NCBI GenBank assembly: GCA_045540815.1
Contig: JAZQHY010000053.1
Location: 1-26,002 of the forward strand
Direction of reading: 5' to 3'
Length of the DNA stretch: 26,002 bases
Source of the DNA: JAZQHR01 sp045540815
GTDB taxonomy: Bacteria > Bacillota > Clostridia > UMGS1810
Within the stretch, counting starts at the first letter, position 1. Every line of letters starts with the position of its first letter. Positions 1 to 7,777 of the stretch are shown piece after piece. The position numbers and the translations under genes are program-made. A model generated the notes under the pieces. That model did not search any database. It saw nothing but the letters and a program-made list of their open reading frames with translations, and had not been told where the DNA came from.

Positions 1-32
1 TTAATTTATGTCAAGAAAAACGGAGAGTGCTT

Positions 33-1343
33 ATGGAAAAAACACTTGCAGAATTTGAAAATCTTGAAACTAAAACTTTATCAGAACTTCGCGAGCTTGC
101 CAAGGAAAACGGTTTAAAATCAGTTACCAAATACAAAAAAGATGAGCTTATATCACTTTTGAAGGAAGATTTTGAAAAATCATCAGCATCTTTGGCAGAA
201 AAGGAATCCGAGCCTAAAAAGAAAAATAACACCAAAGAGGTTACTGGCGTGCTGGAGGTTTTAGCCGATGGTTTTGGTTTTCTTCGAAGTGACAATTATC
301 TTTCGGGTGCGGAGGATATATTTGTGTCACCCGTGCAGATAAGACGTTTTAATTTAAAAACAGGCGATATGGTGTGCGGAATATGCCGTGATCCAAACGA
401 AGGAGAGAGGTTTGGCGCTATTATCTATGTAAAAACTGTTAATGGTGATAGCGTAGATATAGCTATCAGGCGAAAAGCATTTGACACATTAACGCCAATA
501 TATCCAAATAGCCGAATAACCCTTGAAACGGATAGCACTGATTATGCTGTAAGGCTTATAGACCTTATTGCTCCTATTGGAAAGGGTCAAAGAGGAGTAA
601 TAGTTGCACCGCCAAAAACAGGTAAAACAACTCTTCTTAAAAATATAGCAAACAGTATTACTAAAAATCATCCTGAAGCTGAGCTTTTGGTGCTTCTTAT
701 CGACGAACGTCCTGAAGAGGTTACCGATATGAAGCGTTCCATAAAAGGTGACGTTATATATTCAACCTTTGATGAGCTTCCTGAGCATCATATAAAGGTT
801 GCCGAAATGACACTCGAGAGAGCGCAAAGGCTTGTCGAACACGGCAAGGATGTGGTAATATTATTAGATAGTATAACCAGGCTGGCTCGTGCCTATAACC
901 TTACTGTTCCATCGTCAGGAAAAACGCTGTCGGGCGGACTTGACCCTGCATCACTTCATAAACCCAAGAGATTTTTTGGCGCAGCCAGAAATATTGAAAA
1001 TGGTGGAAGCCTTACCATCTTAGCTACTGCTCTTGTGGAAACGGGCAGCAGGATGGATGATGTTATATTCGAGGAATTTAAGGGTACAGGAAATATGGAA
1101 ATCCACCTTGACAGAAAAATGTCTGAAAGAAGGATTTTCCCTGCTATCGATATATATAAGTCGGGTACACGAAAAGAAGAATTGCTGCTTAGGAGCGACG
1201 AAAAAGAAGCCGTGTGGAATATCAGACGTACACTTGGAAAAGAACAGTCGCAGGACGCTACTGAAAATATACTTTCAAAGCTTGTACGCACTAAAACAAA
1301 TAAAGAGTTTGTCAGGGGAATACTCTCAATGACAAACCGATAG
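33..1343 (+). CDS. rho: Transcription termination factor Rho
   Basis: Rho is a hexameric RNA-dependent ATPase/translocase that ends transcription of untranslated RNA. The 436-residue protein has the expected order. An N-terminal SAP-like helical part covers about residues 10-45, and a short Lys/Glu-rich linker follows. An RNA-binding cold-shock-like domain comes next (about 68-140, with the segment DGFGFLRS). The RecA-like motor has Walker A APPKTGKTT at about 192-200 and Walker B VVILLDSITR. The C-terminal part (SGGLDPASLHKPKRFFGAAR and EEFKGTGNMEIHLDRK) is typical of Rho. Start choice: a GTG lies at 27, but GGAG at 22-25 sits at good distance only from the ATG at 33. ftsK follows 13 bases later with its ribosome site overlapping the rho stop, so the two are probably cotranscribed. 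Length is normal and no Rho residue appears to be missing. Confidence 0.97.
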   Translation: MEKTLAEFENLETKTLSELRELAKENGLKSVTKYKKDELISLLKEDFEKSSASLAEKESEPKKKNNTKEVTGVLEVLADGFGFLRSDNYLSGAEDIFVSPVQIRRFNLKTGDMVCGICRDPNEGERFGAIIYVKTVNGDSVDIAIRRKAFDTLTPIYPNSRITLETDSTDYAVRLIDLIAPIGKGQRGVIVAPPKTGKTTLLKNIANSITKNHPEAELLVLLIDERPEEVTDMKRSIKGDVIYSTFDELPEHHIKVAEMTLERAQRLVEHGKDVVILLDSITRLARAYNLTVPSSGKTLSGGLDPASLHKPKRFFGAARNIENGGSLTILATALVETGSRMDDVIFEEFKGTGNMEIHLDRKMSERRIFPAIDIYKSGTRKEELLLRSDEKEAVWNIRRTLGKEQSQDATENILSKLVRTKTNKEFVRGILSMTNR

Positions 1344-1356
1344 GAGAGAATTTTTT

Positions 1357-3681
1357 ATGCCAAAGAAAAAGAAAATGGCTAAGCAGAAAGCAACAGGAAA
1401 TTCATATACTGTAGAGGTGGTTGTAATATCACTTTTTGTTGTGTCGCTTTTGCTTGTTATAGGAATGTACTTTAATAAAGGCGGTATTCTTGGCGGTGCC
1501 ATTACAGATATGCTGTGCGGACTGTTTGGAGCATCTGCATACCTTTTGCCAATTATACTTATTGCTACTATTATCTATGCGCTTAAAAACAGAAAAAAAG
1601 AGGTTAAACGCTCAAAATACGTACTTATTGTGTCAGAATTTTTGGTTATAGCTTCTATGGTTCACATAGCCGTTTCACAGTACGAGGTAAGTCCGTTTGA
1701 CATATCAGGTAACTACATAGACGGATGTAACTGGGACGGTGGCGGAGTGTTTGGTGCACTTATCGCAGAGAGCCTTAGAACAGTTCTCGGTATGGGTGCA
1801 AACGTGATACTGATTGCGCTGTTAATCATATTTGCGATGTACATATTTAATTTTTCTATTTTTAAGCTTATTGGATATGTAGTAAAAAGCACAAAATCAC
1901 TTTCGAGTTCTGTAAAAGCGGATTTCGAAAAAATGAACACGGAAAAAGGCAAAAAGCCTGATGACGGTGAGAAAAAGAGAATGCCTATCATAAATATATT
2001 TGACGAGGATGAAGACAGACCGTCAAATACAGGCACAGTAGTCGAACCTAAAATCGAAGATTATATAGTAGAAGAACATATAGAGCCTGAAATAAAGGTT
2101 TATGACGACGGTCAGGTAGGACTTGCCGAGGTTATGGGCGAGGAAGGCGAGAAGGTTGACGAAAAAAAGGACGAACCACGCTCAGATGCAGAGATAGTAA
2201 GCGAGCTTTCAAATGCAACTCAAAACAATGTAATAGAGTATGAATTCCCATCAATTGAACTTCTTGAAAAGCCTAAGCTTTCAAAGGACAGTGCAAATAC
2301 AGAAAAGCAGCTTCGCGAAAACGGGGACAAGCTTATCGAAACACTGAAGAGCTTTGGTGTAGATGCCAGAGTGCTTGAGATAAGCAAAGGTCCTACAGTT
2401 ACAAGATACGAAATAGCTCCAAGTGCGGGCGTTAAGGTGAGCAAGATTACAAACCTTGCAGATGATATAGCGCTAAACCTTGCAGCTACAGGTGTAAGAA
2501 TAGAAGCGCCTATTCCAGGCAAAGCTGCTGTTGGTATAGAGATAGCAAATAAAGACGTAAATACAGTTACCCTTCGAGAAGTAATAGATACAAGAGAATT
2601 TAAAAACTTTAATTCAAAGCTTGCAGTCGCACTTGGTAAAGATATAAGCGGTAAGCCGATTATAATAGATATTGCAAAAATGCCTCACCTACTTATCGCA
2701 GGTGCTACAGGAGCTGGTAAGAGTGTATGTATAAATACACTTATCACGAGCATACTTTACAAAGCAAATCCAAACGAGGTTAAGCTTGTAATGATAGACC
2801 CTAAAGTGGTTGAGCTTGGCGTTTACAATGGTACACCGCATCTGCTAATACCTGTTGTTACCGACCCTAAAAAAGCCGCAGGTGCGCTTAACTGGGCAGT
2901 AACTGAAATGACCGAAAGATATAAGCTTTTCGCCGACAATGATGTAAGAAATATCAAAGGCTATAACGAGCTTATGGAAATGAACGGCACGCCTGAAAAC
3001 AAGATGCCTCAGATAGTTATTATCATAGACGAGCTTGCAGACCTTATGATGGTCGCACCTTCGGACGTTGAAAACTACATCTGCCGTCTTGCGCAGATGG
3101 CAAGAGCCGCAGGTATGCACCTTGTTATAGCTACACAAAGACCGTCTGTAAATATCATTACAGGTACTATCAAAGCGAATATTCCATCTAGAATATCATT
3201 TATGGTATCCAGTCAGATAGATTCAAGAACAATCCTTGATATGGGCGGTGCAGAAAAACTTATTGGCCGAGGCGATATGCTTTATATGCCTGTAGGTGCA
3301 TCAAAGCCTACACGTCTTCAGTGTTCGTTTGTGTCGGATAAAGAGGTTGAAAATATTGTTGCTGCAGTAAGCAAGGATTTTACACCGCAGTACAAAGAAG
3401 ATATCATCGAGCAGATAGAGAAGGAAGAGGAATACAATCCTGACGGAGATAATCCTGGTGATGCAGATGAACTTCTTCCAAGCGCTATAGAAATGGTTAT
3501 AGACGCAGGTCAGATTTCTACGTCGCTTCTTCAAAGAAGATTTAGCATAGGCTACAACAGAGCTGGTAGAATTATCGACCAGATGGAGGCGCGCGGAATA
3601 ATAAGCGGTCTTGACGGAAATAAGCCTAGAAAAGCGCTTATAACCCGTGCCGAATACAATGAAATGCTAATGAATAACTAA
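1357..3681 (+). CDS. ftsK: DNA translocase FtsK/SpoIIIE
   Basis: This is a membrane-anchored, double-stranded-DNA-pumping ATPase that clears chromosomes from the division septum; the SpoIIIE members do so during sporulation. The 774-residue protein has about four hydrophobic segments in residues 19-166, then a charged, acidic linker (about 170-310). The RecA-like motor follows, with Walker A GATGAGKS at 449-456 and a Walker B-like IVIIIDELADLMM. The C-terminal winged-helix gamma domain (about 705-770; ISTSLLQRRFSIGYNRAG) recognises polar DNA motifs. AGGAGAG at 1342-1348 overlaps the rho stop and serves the ATG at 1357. Sequence alone cannot tell whether the cell uses it as FtsK, SpoIIIE or both. 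Family assignment is certain; the choice of name is not. Confidence 0.96.
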   Translation: MPKKKKMAKQKATGNSYTVEVVVISLFVVSLLLVIGMYFNKGGILGGAITDMLCGLFGASAYLLPIILIATIIYALKNRKKEVKRSKYVLIVSEFLVIASMVHIAVSQYEVSPFDISGNYIDGCNWDGGGVFGALIAESLRTVLGMGANVILIALLIIFAMYIFNFSIFKLIGYVVKSTKSLSSSVKADFEKMNTEKGKKPDDGEKKRMPIINIFDEDEDRPSNTGTVVEPKIEDYIVEEHIEPEIKVYDDGQVGLAEVMGEEGEKVDEKKDEPRSDAEIVSELSNATQNNVIEYEFPSIELLEKPKLSKDSANTEKQLRENGDKLIETLKSFGVDARVLEISKGPTVTRYEIAPSAGVKVSKITNLADDIALNLAATGVRIEAPIPGKAAVGIEIANKDVNTVTLREVIDTREFKNFNSKLAVALGKDISGKPIIIDIAKMPHLLIAGATGAGKSVCINTLITSILYKANPNEVKLVMIDPKVVELGVYNGTPHLLIPVVTDPKKAAGALNWAVTEMTERYKLFADNDVRNIKGYNELMEMNGTPENKMPQIVIIIDELADLMMVAPSDVENYICRLAQMARAAGMHLVIATQRPSVNIITGTIKANIPSRISFMVSSQIDSRTILDMGGAEKLIGRGDMLYMPVGASKPTRLQCSFVSDKEVENIVAAVSKDFTPQYKEDIIEQIEKEEEYNPDGDNPGDADELLPSAIEMVIDAGQISTSLLQRRFSIGYNRAGRIIDQMEARGIISGLDGNKPRKALITRAEYNEMLMNN

Positions 3682-3701
3682 TTTGAAAAAGGTGCATTAT
3701 T

Positions 3702-5624
3702 ATGGCAAACAATAAATTTTTACCTGTTTCAATAGAAGATATGAAAAAAGATGGCATAGACCAGCTTGACTTTGTCTACGTATGTGGTGACGCATACGTA
3801 GACCACCCAAGCTTTGGACATGCCATTATTTCGCGTGTGCTTGAAAGCAAGGGTTACACCGTAGGCATCATAGCACAACCAAACTGGCGAAATACAGATG
3901 ATTTTAAAAAGCTTGGTACACCTCGTCTTGGTTTTCTTGTGTCGGCAGGTAATATAGACTCTATGGTAAATCATTATACAGTAAATAAAAAAATCCGCAG
4001 TAACGATTTTTACTCACCTGGCGGTGAGGCGGGTCACAGACCTGACAGAGCAACGATTGTATATTGTAACCGCATACGTGAAGCGTTTCCAAATGCGCAG
4101 ATTATCATTGGCGGAGTAGAGGCGAGCCTTAGGCGTTTCGCACACTATGATTATTGGGATAATAAGGTAAGACGTTCTATAATGTTCGACTCGCGTGCTG
4201 ACGTGCTTATATACGGAATGGGTGAAAAGGCTATAGTTAAGCTTGCCGATGCTATGCGTGACGGCATACCTCTAAGCCATACAAATGTAGACGGATGCTG
4301 TTATGTCAGAAAAAATATTGATAGTTTAAAAGATTACGTGGAAGTGCCTGACTTTGATACTGTAAAAGACAATAAGGTGGAGTATGCAAATGCCACACGT
4401 ATGCAGTATTATGAGCAGGACCCTGTAAGAGGTAAAACACTTGTTCAGCGCCACTTCGATAAATACCTTGTGCAGAACAAGCCTATGATACCTCTTACTA
4501 CAAAGGAGCTTGATGCGGTGTATTCACTTCCGTATACTAGGAATTACCACCCTATGTACGAAAAAGACGGTGGTATACCTGCTATATCGGAAGTTAAATT
4601 CAGTGTCAGCAATTCCCGTGGTTGCTTTGGCAGTTGTAATTTCTGCGCACTTACATTCCATCAGGGAAGAATAGTGCAGTCAAGAAGTGAAAAATCAGTT
4701 ATAAACGAAGTAACGCAGATGACTTGGGATAAAGATTTTAAAGGATACGTTCACGATGTAGGCGGACCTACAGCAAATTTTTCTGGTCCTCCGTGCGAAA
4801 ATGCACTTAAGATAGGTACTTGTAAAAACAAACAGTGTCTTTACCCTGAGCCTTGTAAAAATATGAAGATTGACCATAAAAAATATTTAAATCTTCTTAG
4901 AAAACTTCGTGAAATACCAAACGTAAAAAAGGTGTTTGTCCGTTCAGGCATTCGCTACGATTACCTTATACACGATAAGGATGATACATTTTTTAAAGAA
5001 CTTGTCGAGCATCACGTGTCAGGTCAGCTAAAGGTTGCACCTGAACACATAAGTGATAATGTTTTATCTAAAATGGGAAAACCGTCAAGAAAAGTGTTTG
5101 ATAAGTTCAGCAATAAATTTTACGATATTACCAAAAAGATTGGCAAGGAACAGTACCTTGTGCCATACCTTATGTCAAGTCACCCTGGAAGTACACTTTC
5201 AGATGCTATAGAGCTTGCGCTTTATATAAAGAAACACAATCTTCATCCCGAGCAGGTGCAGGAATTTTATCCAACACCATTTACACTTTCAACCTGTATG
5301 TTCCATACAGGACTTGACCCGCTTACTATGGAAAAGGTGTATGTTCCAAAAACATTTGAAGAAAAACAGATGCAAAGGGCACTTTTGCAGTTCAGAAAGC
5401 CTGAAAATTATAATCTGGTTGTGCGCGCACTAAAAAAAGCGGGACGAGAGGATTTAATAGGGTTTGGTGAAAACTGCCTTGTTAGACCAAGAGTGCAAAG
5501 AAATGAAAACTTAAATGCGAAAAAAACCGCAATCCGAAGTGTTTCGCGAAAAAAGAAGGCAGTAAATAAAAATAGCGTGAGCAAAAAACCAGGCAGTAAG
5601 TCCAATAGAAATAAAAGAAGATAA
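3702..5624 (+). CDS. YgiQ family radical SAM protein (UPF0313)
   Basis: This 640-residue protein is a radical S-adenosylmethionine enzyme of the YgiQ/UPF0313 family, whose reaction is not known to me. The iron-sulfur motif is CX3CX2C at C308, C312 and C315 (RGCFGSCNFCALTFHQGR). An N-terminal, cobalamin-binding-like domain of about 300 residues precedes it (VYVCGDAYVDHPSFGHAI near the start, IIIGGVEASLRRFAHYDYWD around 135). The C-terminal region carries QYLVPYLMSSHPGST and QVQEFYPTPFTLSTCM, which are typical of YgiQ. A second Cys cluster (about 367-387) follows the SAM motif. The last 35 or so residues are strongly basic, rich in Lys, Arg, Ser and Asn, and look disordered. The start is set by AAAAAGGTG at 3686-3694. 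The gene lies 20 bases after ftsK and ends the operon at a strong terminator. Confidence 0.93.
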   Translation: MANNKFLPVSIEDMKKDGIDQLDFVYVCGDAYVDHPSFGHAIISRVLESKGYTVGIIAQPNWRNTDDFKKLGTPRLGFLVSAGNIDSMVNHYTVNKKIRSNDFYSPGGEAGHRPDRATIVYCNRIREAFPNAQIIIGGVEASLRRFAHYDYWDNKVRRSIMFDSRADVLIYGMGEKAIVKLADAMRDGIPLSHTNVDGCCYVRKNIDSLKDYVEVPDFDTVKDNKVEYANATRMQYYEQDPVRGKTLVQRHFDKYLVQNKPMIPLTTKELDAVYSLPYTRNYHPMYEKDGGIPAISEVKFSVSNSRGCFGSCNFCALTFHQGRIVQSRSEKSVINEVTQMTWDKDFKGYVHDVGGPTANFSGPPCENALKIGTCKNKQCLYPEPCKNMKIDHKKYLNLLRKLREIPNVKKVFVRSGIRYDYLIHDKDDTFFKELVEHHVSGQLKVAPEHISDNVLSKMGKPSRKVFDKFSNKFYDITKKIGKEQYLVPYLMSSHPGSTLSDAIELALYIKKHNLHPEQVQEFYPTPFTLSTCMFHTGLDPLTMEKVYVPKTFEEKQMQRALLQFRKPENYNLVVRALKKAGREDLIGFGENCLVRPRVQRNENLNAKKTAIRSVSRKKKAVNKNSVSKKPGSKSNRNKRR

Positions 5625-5700
5625 AATAAGAATCCCACCCGATAACTAAATCGGAGACTTTGATTGGATATCGCAGAACTTTTTTTGTGTTCACAATAAA

Positions 5701-5736
5701 AACCCCGAAGCTATAAAACTTCGGGGTTTGTTTTTT
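5701..5736. terminator. Bidirectional intrinsic terminator between ygiQ and spoVG
   Basis: A perfect 10-base-pair stem (AACCCCGAAG at 5701-5710, CTTCGGGGTT at 5719-5728) with an 8-base loop is followed by a T-rich tract to 5736. On the other strand the stem is followed by TTTATTG, so it can also end the spoVG transcript. Its place between convergent genes fits a shared terminator. About 75 bases between the ygiQ stop and this stem hold nothing else I can support except a small 5-bp hairpin at 5639-5654. Confidence 0.92.
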
Positions 5737-5744
5737 GAGTTTAA

Positions 5745-6011
5745 TTATTCAGCGTCAACCTCGGCCTCATTGAAAGCTTTGATAACTGCGTCCTCTATGT
5801 ATCTTCTGGTGTCTGAGTTGATAGGGTGAGCGATGTCTTTAAAAGTGCCGTCTTTTAGTTTTTTGTTAGGCATAGCTACAAAAACCTTATCTTCATTTTC
5901 AATAACCTTGATATCGTGAATAGCAAAACACTCATCAAAAGTTATAGACGCGATGGCTTTCATCTTTCCATCATTATCGAATTTTTTGATTTTGATACTT
6001 GTAATCTCCAT
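5745..6011 (-). CDS. spoVG: Septation/sporulation regulator SpoVG
   Basis: SpoVG is a small nucleic-acid-binding regulator. In Bacillus it affects asymmetric septation, and in other Gram-positives it acts as a broad regulator. The 88-residue product reads MEITSIKIKKFDNDGKMKAI at the start and carries the family core (DECFAIHDIKVIE, FVAMPNKK, DIAHPINSDTRR). Length is typical. An AAAGGAG ribosome site (minus strand, at 6021-6027) lies nine bases before the ATG. The gene stands alone on the minus strand, with its own sigma-A-like promoter, and ends at the bidirectional terminator at 5701-5736. SpoVG also occurs in bacteria that do not sporulate, so it does not prove spore formation here. Confidence 0.97.
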   Translation of the reverse strand: MEITSIKIKKFDNDGKMKAIASITFDECFAIHDIKVIENEDKVFVAMPNKKLKDGTFKDIAHPINSDTRRYIEDAVIKAFNEAEVDAE

Positions 6012-6052
6012 TACATTTTTCTCCTTTGCAAAACATTGCAGTATTTTATCAC

Positions 6053-6081
6053 ATTATACCCTACCTATACGAAATTGTCAA
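6053..6081 (-). promoter_or_regulatory. Consensus sigma-A promoter for spoVG
   Basis: Read on the minus strand, TTGACA (6076-6081) and TATAAT (6053-6058) are both perfect and separated by exactly 17 bases. Transcription would start near 6046, giving a leader of roughly 35 bases before the spoVG ATG. The B. subtilis spoVG gene is known for a sigma-H promoter; here the vegetative signal is the obvious one. Confidence 0.85.
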
Positions 6082-6178
6082 TAATTACCCTATGAATACT
6101 ATAATTTTTGTTAAAAATGTATAAAAATGCTTGACAAAATTATCCTAAATGTAAATAGGTGTTTTTTTATTCGACAAA
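6074..6178. promoter_or_regulatory. Spo0A-box-like sites in the spoVG/glgD control region
   Basis: Against the known Spo0A-box consensus TTTGTCRAA, the minus strand at 6170-6178 reads TTTGTCGAA, a perfect match. At 6130-6138 the minus strand reads TTTGTCAAG (8 of 9), and at 6074-6082 the plus strand reads ATTGTCAAT (7 of 9). The two weaker ones coincide with TTGACA hexamers and may be only -35 elements. Regulation by Spo0A is inferred, not shown. Confidence 0.4.
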
Positions 6179-6199
6179 TTTGGATGTAAAAAATATACA
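6131..6199 (+). promoter_or_regulatory. Candidate promoter region for glgD
   Basis: Two weak arrangements are visible. One is TTGACA at 6131-6136, with only a poor -10 (around 6152-6158). The other is TCGACA at 6171-6176 followed 17 bases later by TATACA at 6194-6199. The second overlaps the perfect Spo0A-like box. The sequence between this and glgD is extremely AT-rich and holds no gene. Confidence 0.35.
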
Positions 6200-6288
6200 A
6201 AAACAAAACAAAAATATGTTAAAAAGTAATAAAAGCATTTTTTTGAAATATATCTTAATATAACAATACTAGACAGGAAGGTGAAAAA

Positions 6289-7365
6289 ATGCTTGGAGTA
6301 ATATTTTCAAATATTTATGATGCAAAGCTAAAAACACTTACGGCAAAAAGGACAGTAGCATCACTGCCGTTTGGCGGAAGGTATCGTATGGTTGATTTTG
6401 TGCTTTCAAATATGATAAATGCAGGAATAAAAAATATAGGAGTTATTACCAAATACAACTATAGCTCTCTAATGCATCACTTAGGCGACCTTGGTGACTG
6501 GGATTTGGATGTCAAGGGAAGCAGTGTCCGTTTTCTTCCGCCATTTTCGTATGGAAGCGGTGAGGTTTATCGCGGAAAGATTGAAGCGCTTTGCGGTGCT
6601 ATAAAATTTTTGGAAAAAAGAAACGAAGAATATGTTGTAATGAGCGATTGCATAAATATTTGCAATATAGATTTAAAGGATGTCTTAAATTCGCACATAA
6701 AAAGTAATGCTGATATAACAGTTGTAGTAAATGAGGAAAATACTGAAAAAACATATGATATGGTTGTAGATGAAAAATCACGTTACCCAAGAATAAATAC
6801 CAAATGTACACATAACGATGTGTGTAGTGTCGGGATATTTATCATAAGACGGACAAAATTAATAGAACTTGTGAAAAAATCGGCAGATGAAGGGTATTAT
6901 CATTTTGAACGTGATATTATCCAAAGAGAGATAATTTGTCAAAATCTTACTCTTAACTTGTACAAATTTTATGGCACGGTCCTCAGATGCGAAAGCGAAG
7001 AAGACTATTTTAAAAATAATCTTCTTATAAATGATGAAAGCTTAAAGGATAGTTTGTTTGTCAAACAGCGTCCTGTTTTTACAAGGTCGAGCGACAGTGT
7101 GCCTGCAATAATTGGCAATCACGTTTGTATATGTTCCAGCACAGTATCAGACGGATGCCATATACGCGGTGATGTAGAAAACAGCGTTATTTTTGAAAAC
7201 GTAAAAATAGAAACTGGTTGCCGTATAAAAAACTCTGTTATAATGGACAATGTCCGTATCGGAGAAAACTCCTCTATAACAAATGCGATAATAGATAAAA
7301 ATATCGTTATAGAAAAAAACACCGTGCTTTGCGGTACAAAATCACACCCTGCAATAATTTTTTAA
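6289..7365 (+). CDS. glgD: GlgD, ADP-glucose pyrophosphorylase-like regulatory subunit
   Basis: The product resembles GlgD, the partner of GlgC in the GlgCD complex that makes ADP-glucose for glycogen in Gram-positives. It has 358 residues. The nucleotidyltransferase-like domain carries FGGRYRMVDFVLSNMINAGI at 28-47 and HHLGDLGDWDL. The C-terminal left-handed beta-helix (about 280-358) has hexapeptide-type repeats (GDVENSVIFENVKI, SVIMDNVRIGENS). The N-terminus reads MLGVIFSNIYDAKLKTLTAK, where active GlgC has a glycine-rich GGRGSRL-type loop. The loop is absent, as is usual for GlgD, so it is probably non-catalytic. No glgC or glgA lies in the window, which is unusual because glgC and glgD are normally adjacent. 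AGGAAGGTGA at 6275-6284 supports the start. The gene is divergent from spoVG. Confidence 0.88.
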   Translation: MLGVIFSNIYDAKLKTLTAKRTVASLPFGGRYRMVDFVLSNMINAGIKNIGVITKYNYSSLMHHLGDLGDWDLDVKGSSVRFLPPFSYGSGEVYRGKIEALCGAIKFLEKRNEEYVVMSDCINICNIDLKDVLNSHIKSNADITVVVNEENTEKTYDMVVDEKSRYPRINTKCTHNDVCSVGIFIIRRTKLIELVKKSADEGYYHFERDIIQREIICQNLTLNLYKFYGTVLRCESEEDYFKNNLLINDESLKDSLFVKQRPVFTRSSDSVPAIIGNHVCICSSTVSDGCHIRGDVENSVIFENVKIETGCRIKNSVIMDNVRIGENSSITNAIIDKNIVIEKNTVLCGTKSHPAIIF

Positions 7366-7400
7366 AAAATATGTTATAAACCCCAAATGTTGGGTAAATA

Positions 7401-7419
7401 TAGTAATAGTTTATTACTA
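7401..7419. promoter_or_regulatory. Perfect inverted repeat upstream of acpP, possible operator
   Basis: TAGTAATA (7401-7408) and TATTACTA (7412-7419) are perfect inverted copies with a 3-base spacer, ending 8 bases before the acpP ribosome site. The stem is all A/T apart from one G-C pair, so a protein-binding site is more likely than an RNA hairpin. It loosely resembles operators of fatty-acid regulators of the FapR type (TTAGTAC...GTACTAA) but does not match that consensus. Function unproven. Confidence 0.35.
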
Positions 7420-7442
7420 AAACAGTAAAAGGGGTATGATTT

Positions 7443-7673
7443 ATGATTTTTGAAAAGGTAAGAGATATCGTTGTTGAACAGCTTGGTGTTGAGGAAGAAG
7501 ATGTTAATTTAGAATCAGCATTTATAGATAATCTTGGAGCTGATTCGCTTGATATAGTTGAGCTTATAATGGCACTTGAAGAGGAATTCGAAATGGAAAT
7601 CTCTGAAGAAGAGGCTGAGAAGATATCTACTGTAGGAGATGTGGTAGATTATATCAAAACTCACGCAGAATAA
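7443..7673 (+). CDS. acpP: Acyl carrier protein
   Basis: This is the acyl carrier of type II fatty acid synthesis in the cytoplasm. The 76-residue, very acidic protein carries the phosphopantetheine attachment motif GADSLDIVEL, with Ser35 as the modified residue, and the helix III segment EEEFEMEISEEEAEKISTVG. Length is normal. AAAAGGGG (7427-7434) sits 8 bases before the ATG. In B. subtilis acpA follows plsX-fabD-fabG and precedes rnc. Here those upstream genes are missing and glgD precedes it. The gene has its own strong terminator, so it probably forms a single-gene transcript, possibly controlled through the inverted repeat just upstream. Confidence 0.97.
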   Translation: MIFEKVRDIVVEQLGVEEEDVNLESAFIDNLGADSLDIVELIMALEEEFEMEISEEEAEKISTVGDVVDYIKTHAE

Positions 7674-7685
7674 TAATAAAGAATT

Positions 7686-7715
7686 AAAAGACGCGGACAT
7701 CCGCGTCTTTTTTTT
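7686..7715 (+). terminator. Intrinsic terminator after acpP
   Basis: AGACGCGG (7689-7696) pairs perfectly with CCGCGTCT (7701-7708) over a 4-base loop. Flanking A and T residues can extend the stem, and an uninterrupted T run reaches 7715. It separates acpP from glsA. Confidence 0.93.
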
Positions 7716-7718
7716 GTG

Positions 7719-7747
7719 TTGAGAAATGTTCAAATATGTGGTATAAT
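7719..7747 (+). promoter_or_regulatory. Sigma-A promoter (extended -10) for glsA
   Basis: TTGAGA (7719-7724), a 17-base spacer and TATAAT (7742-7747), with an upstream TGG (7739-7741) that makes an extended -10. It begins right after the acpP terminator, and the glsA ATG lies about 25 bases beyond the expected start point. Confidence 0.82.
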
Positions 7748-7777
7748 TATTTTAGTGCGGTATTGGAGGAACTTAAA

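Noticed and set aside
1033..1332. 99-codon plus-strand frame within rho
   Set aside because: It is an alternative frame of a certain gene with no domain, start signal or compositional support.
5408..5694. Two hydrophobic small frames on the minus strand over the ygiQ 3' end
   Set aside because: They mirror the Lys-rich tail of the ygiQ-type gene (AAA read as TTT), which explains the Phe/Leu-rich sequence; no ribosome site was seen.
7382..7394. Small hairpin CCCAA/TTGGG after glgD as a terminator
   Set aside because: Only a 5-bp stem with a 3-base loop and no T tract behind it.
7736..7777. Longer N-terminus for glutaminase starting at 7736
   Set aside because: The ATG lies inside the extended -10 promoter and has no ribosome site; the ATG at 7778 has GGAGGA at the right distance.
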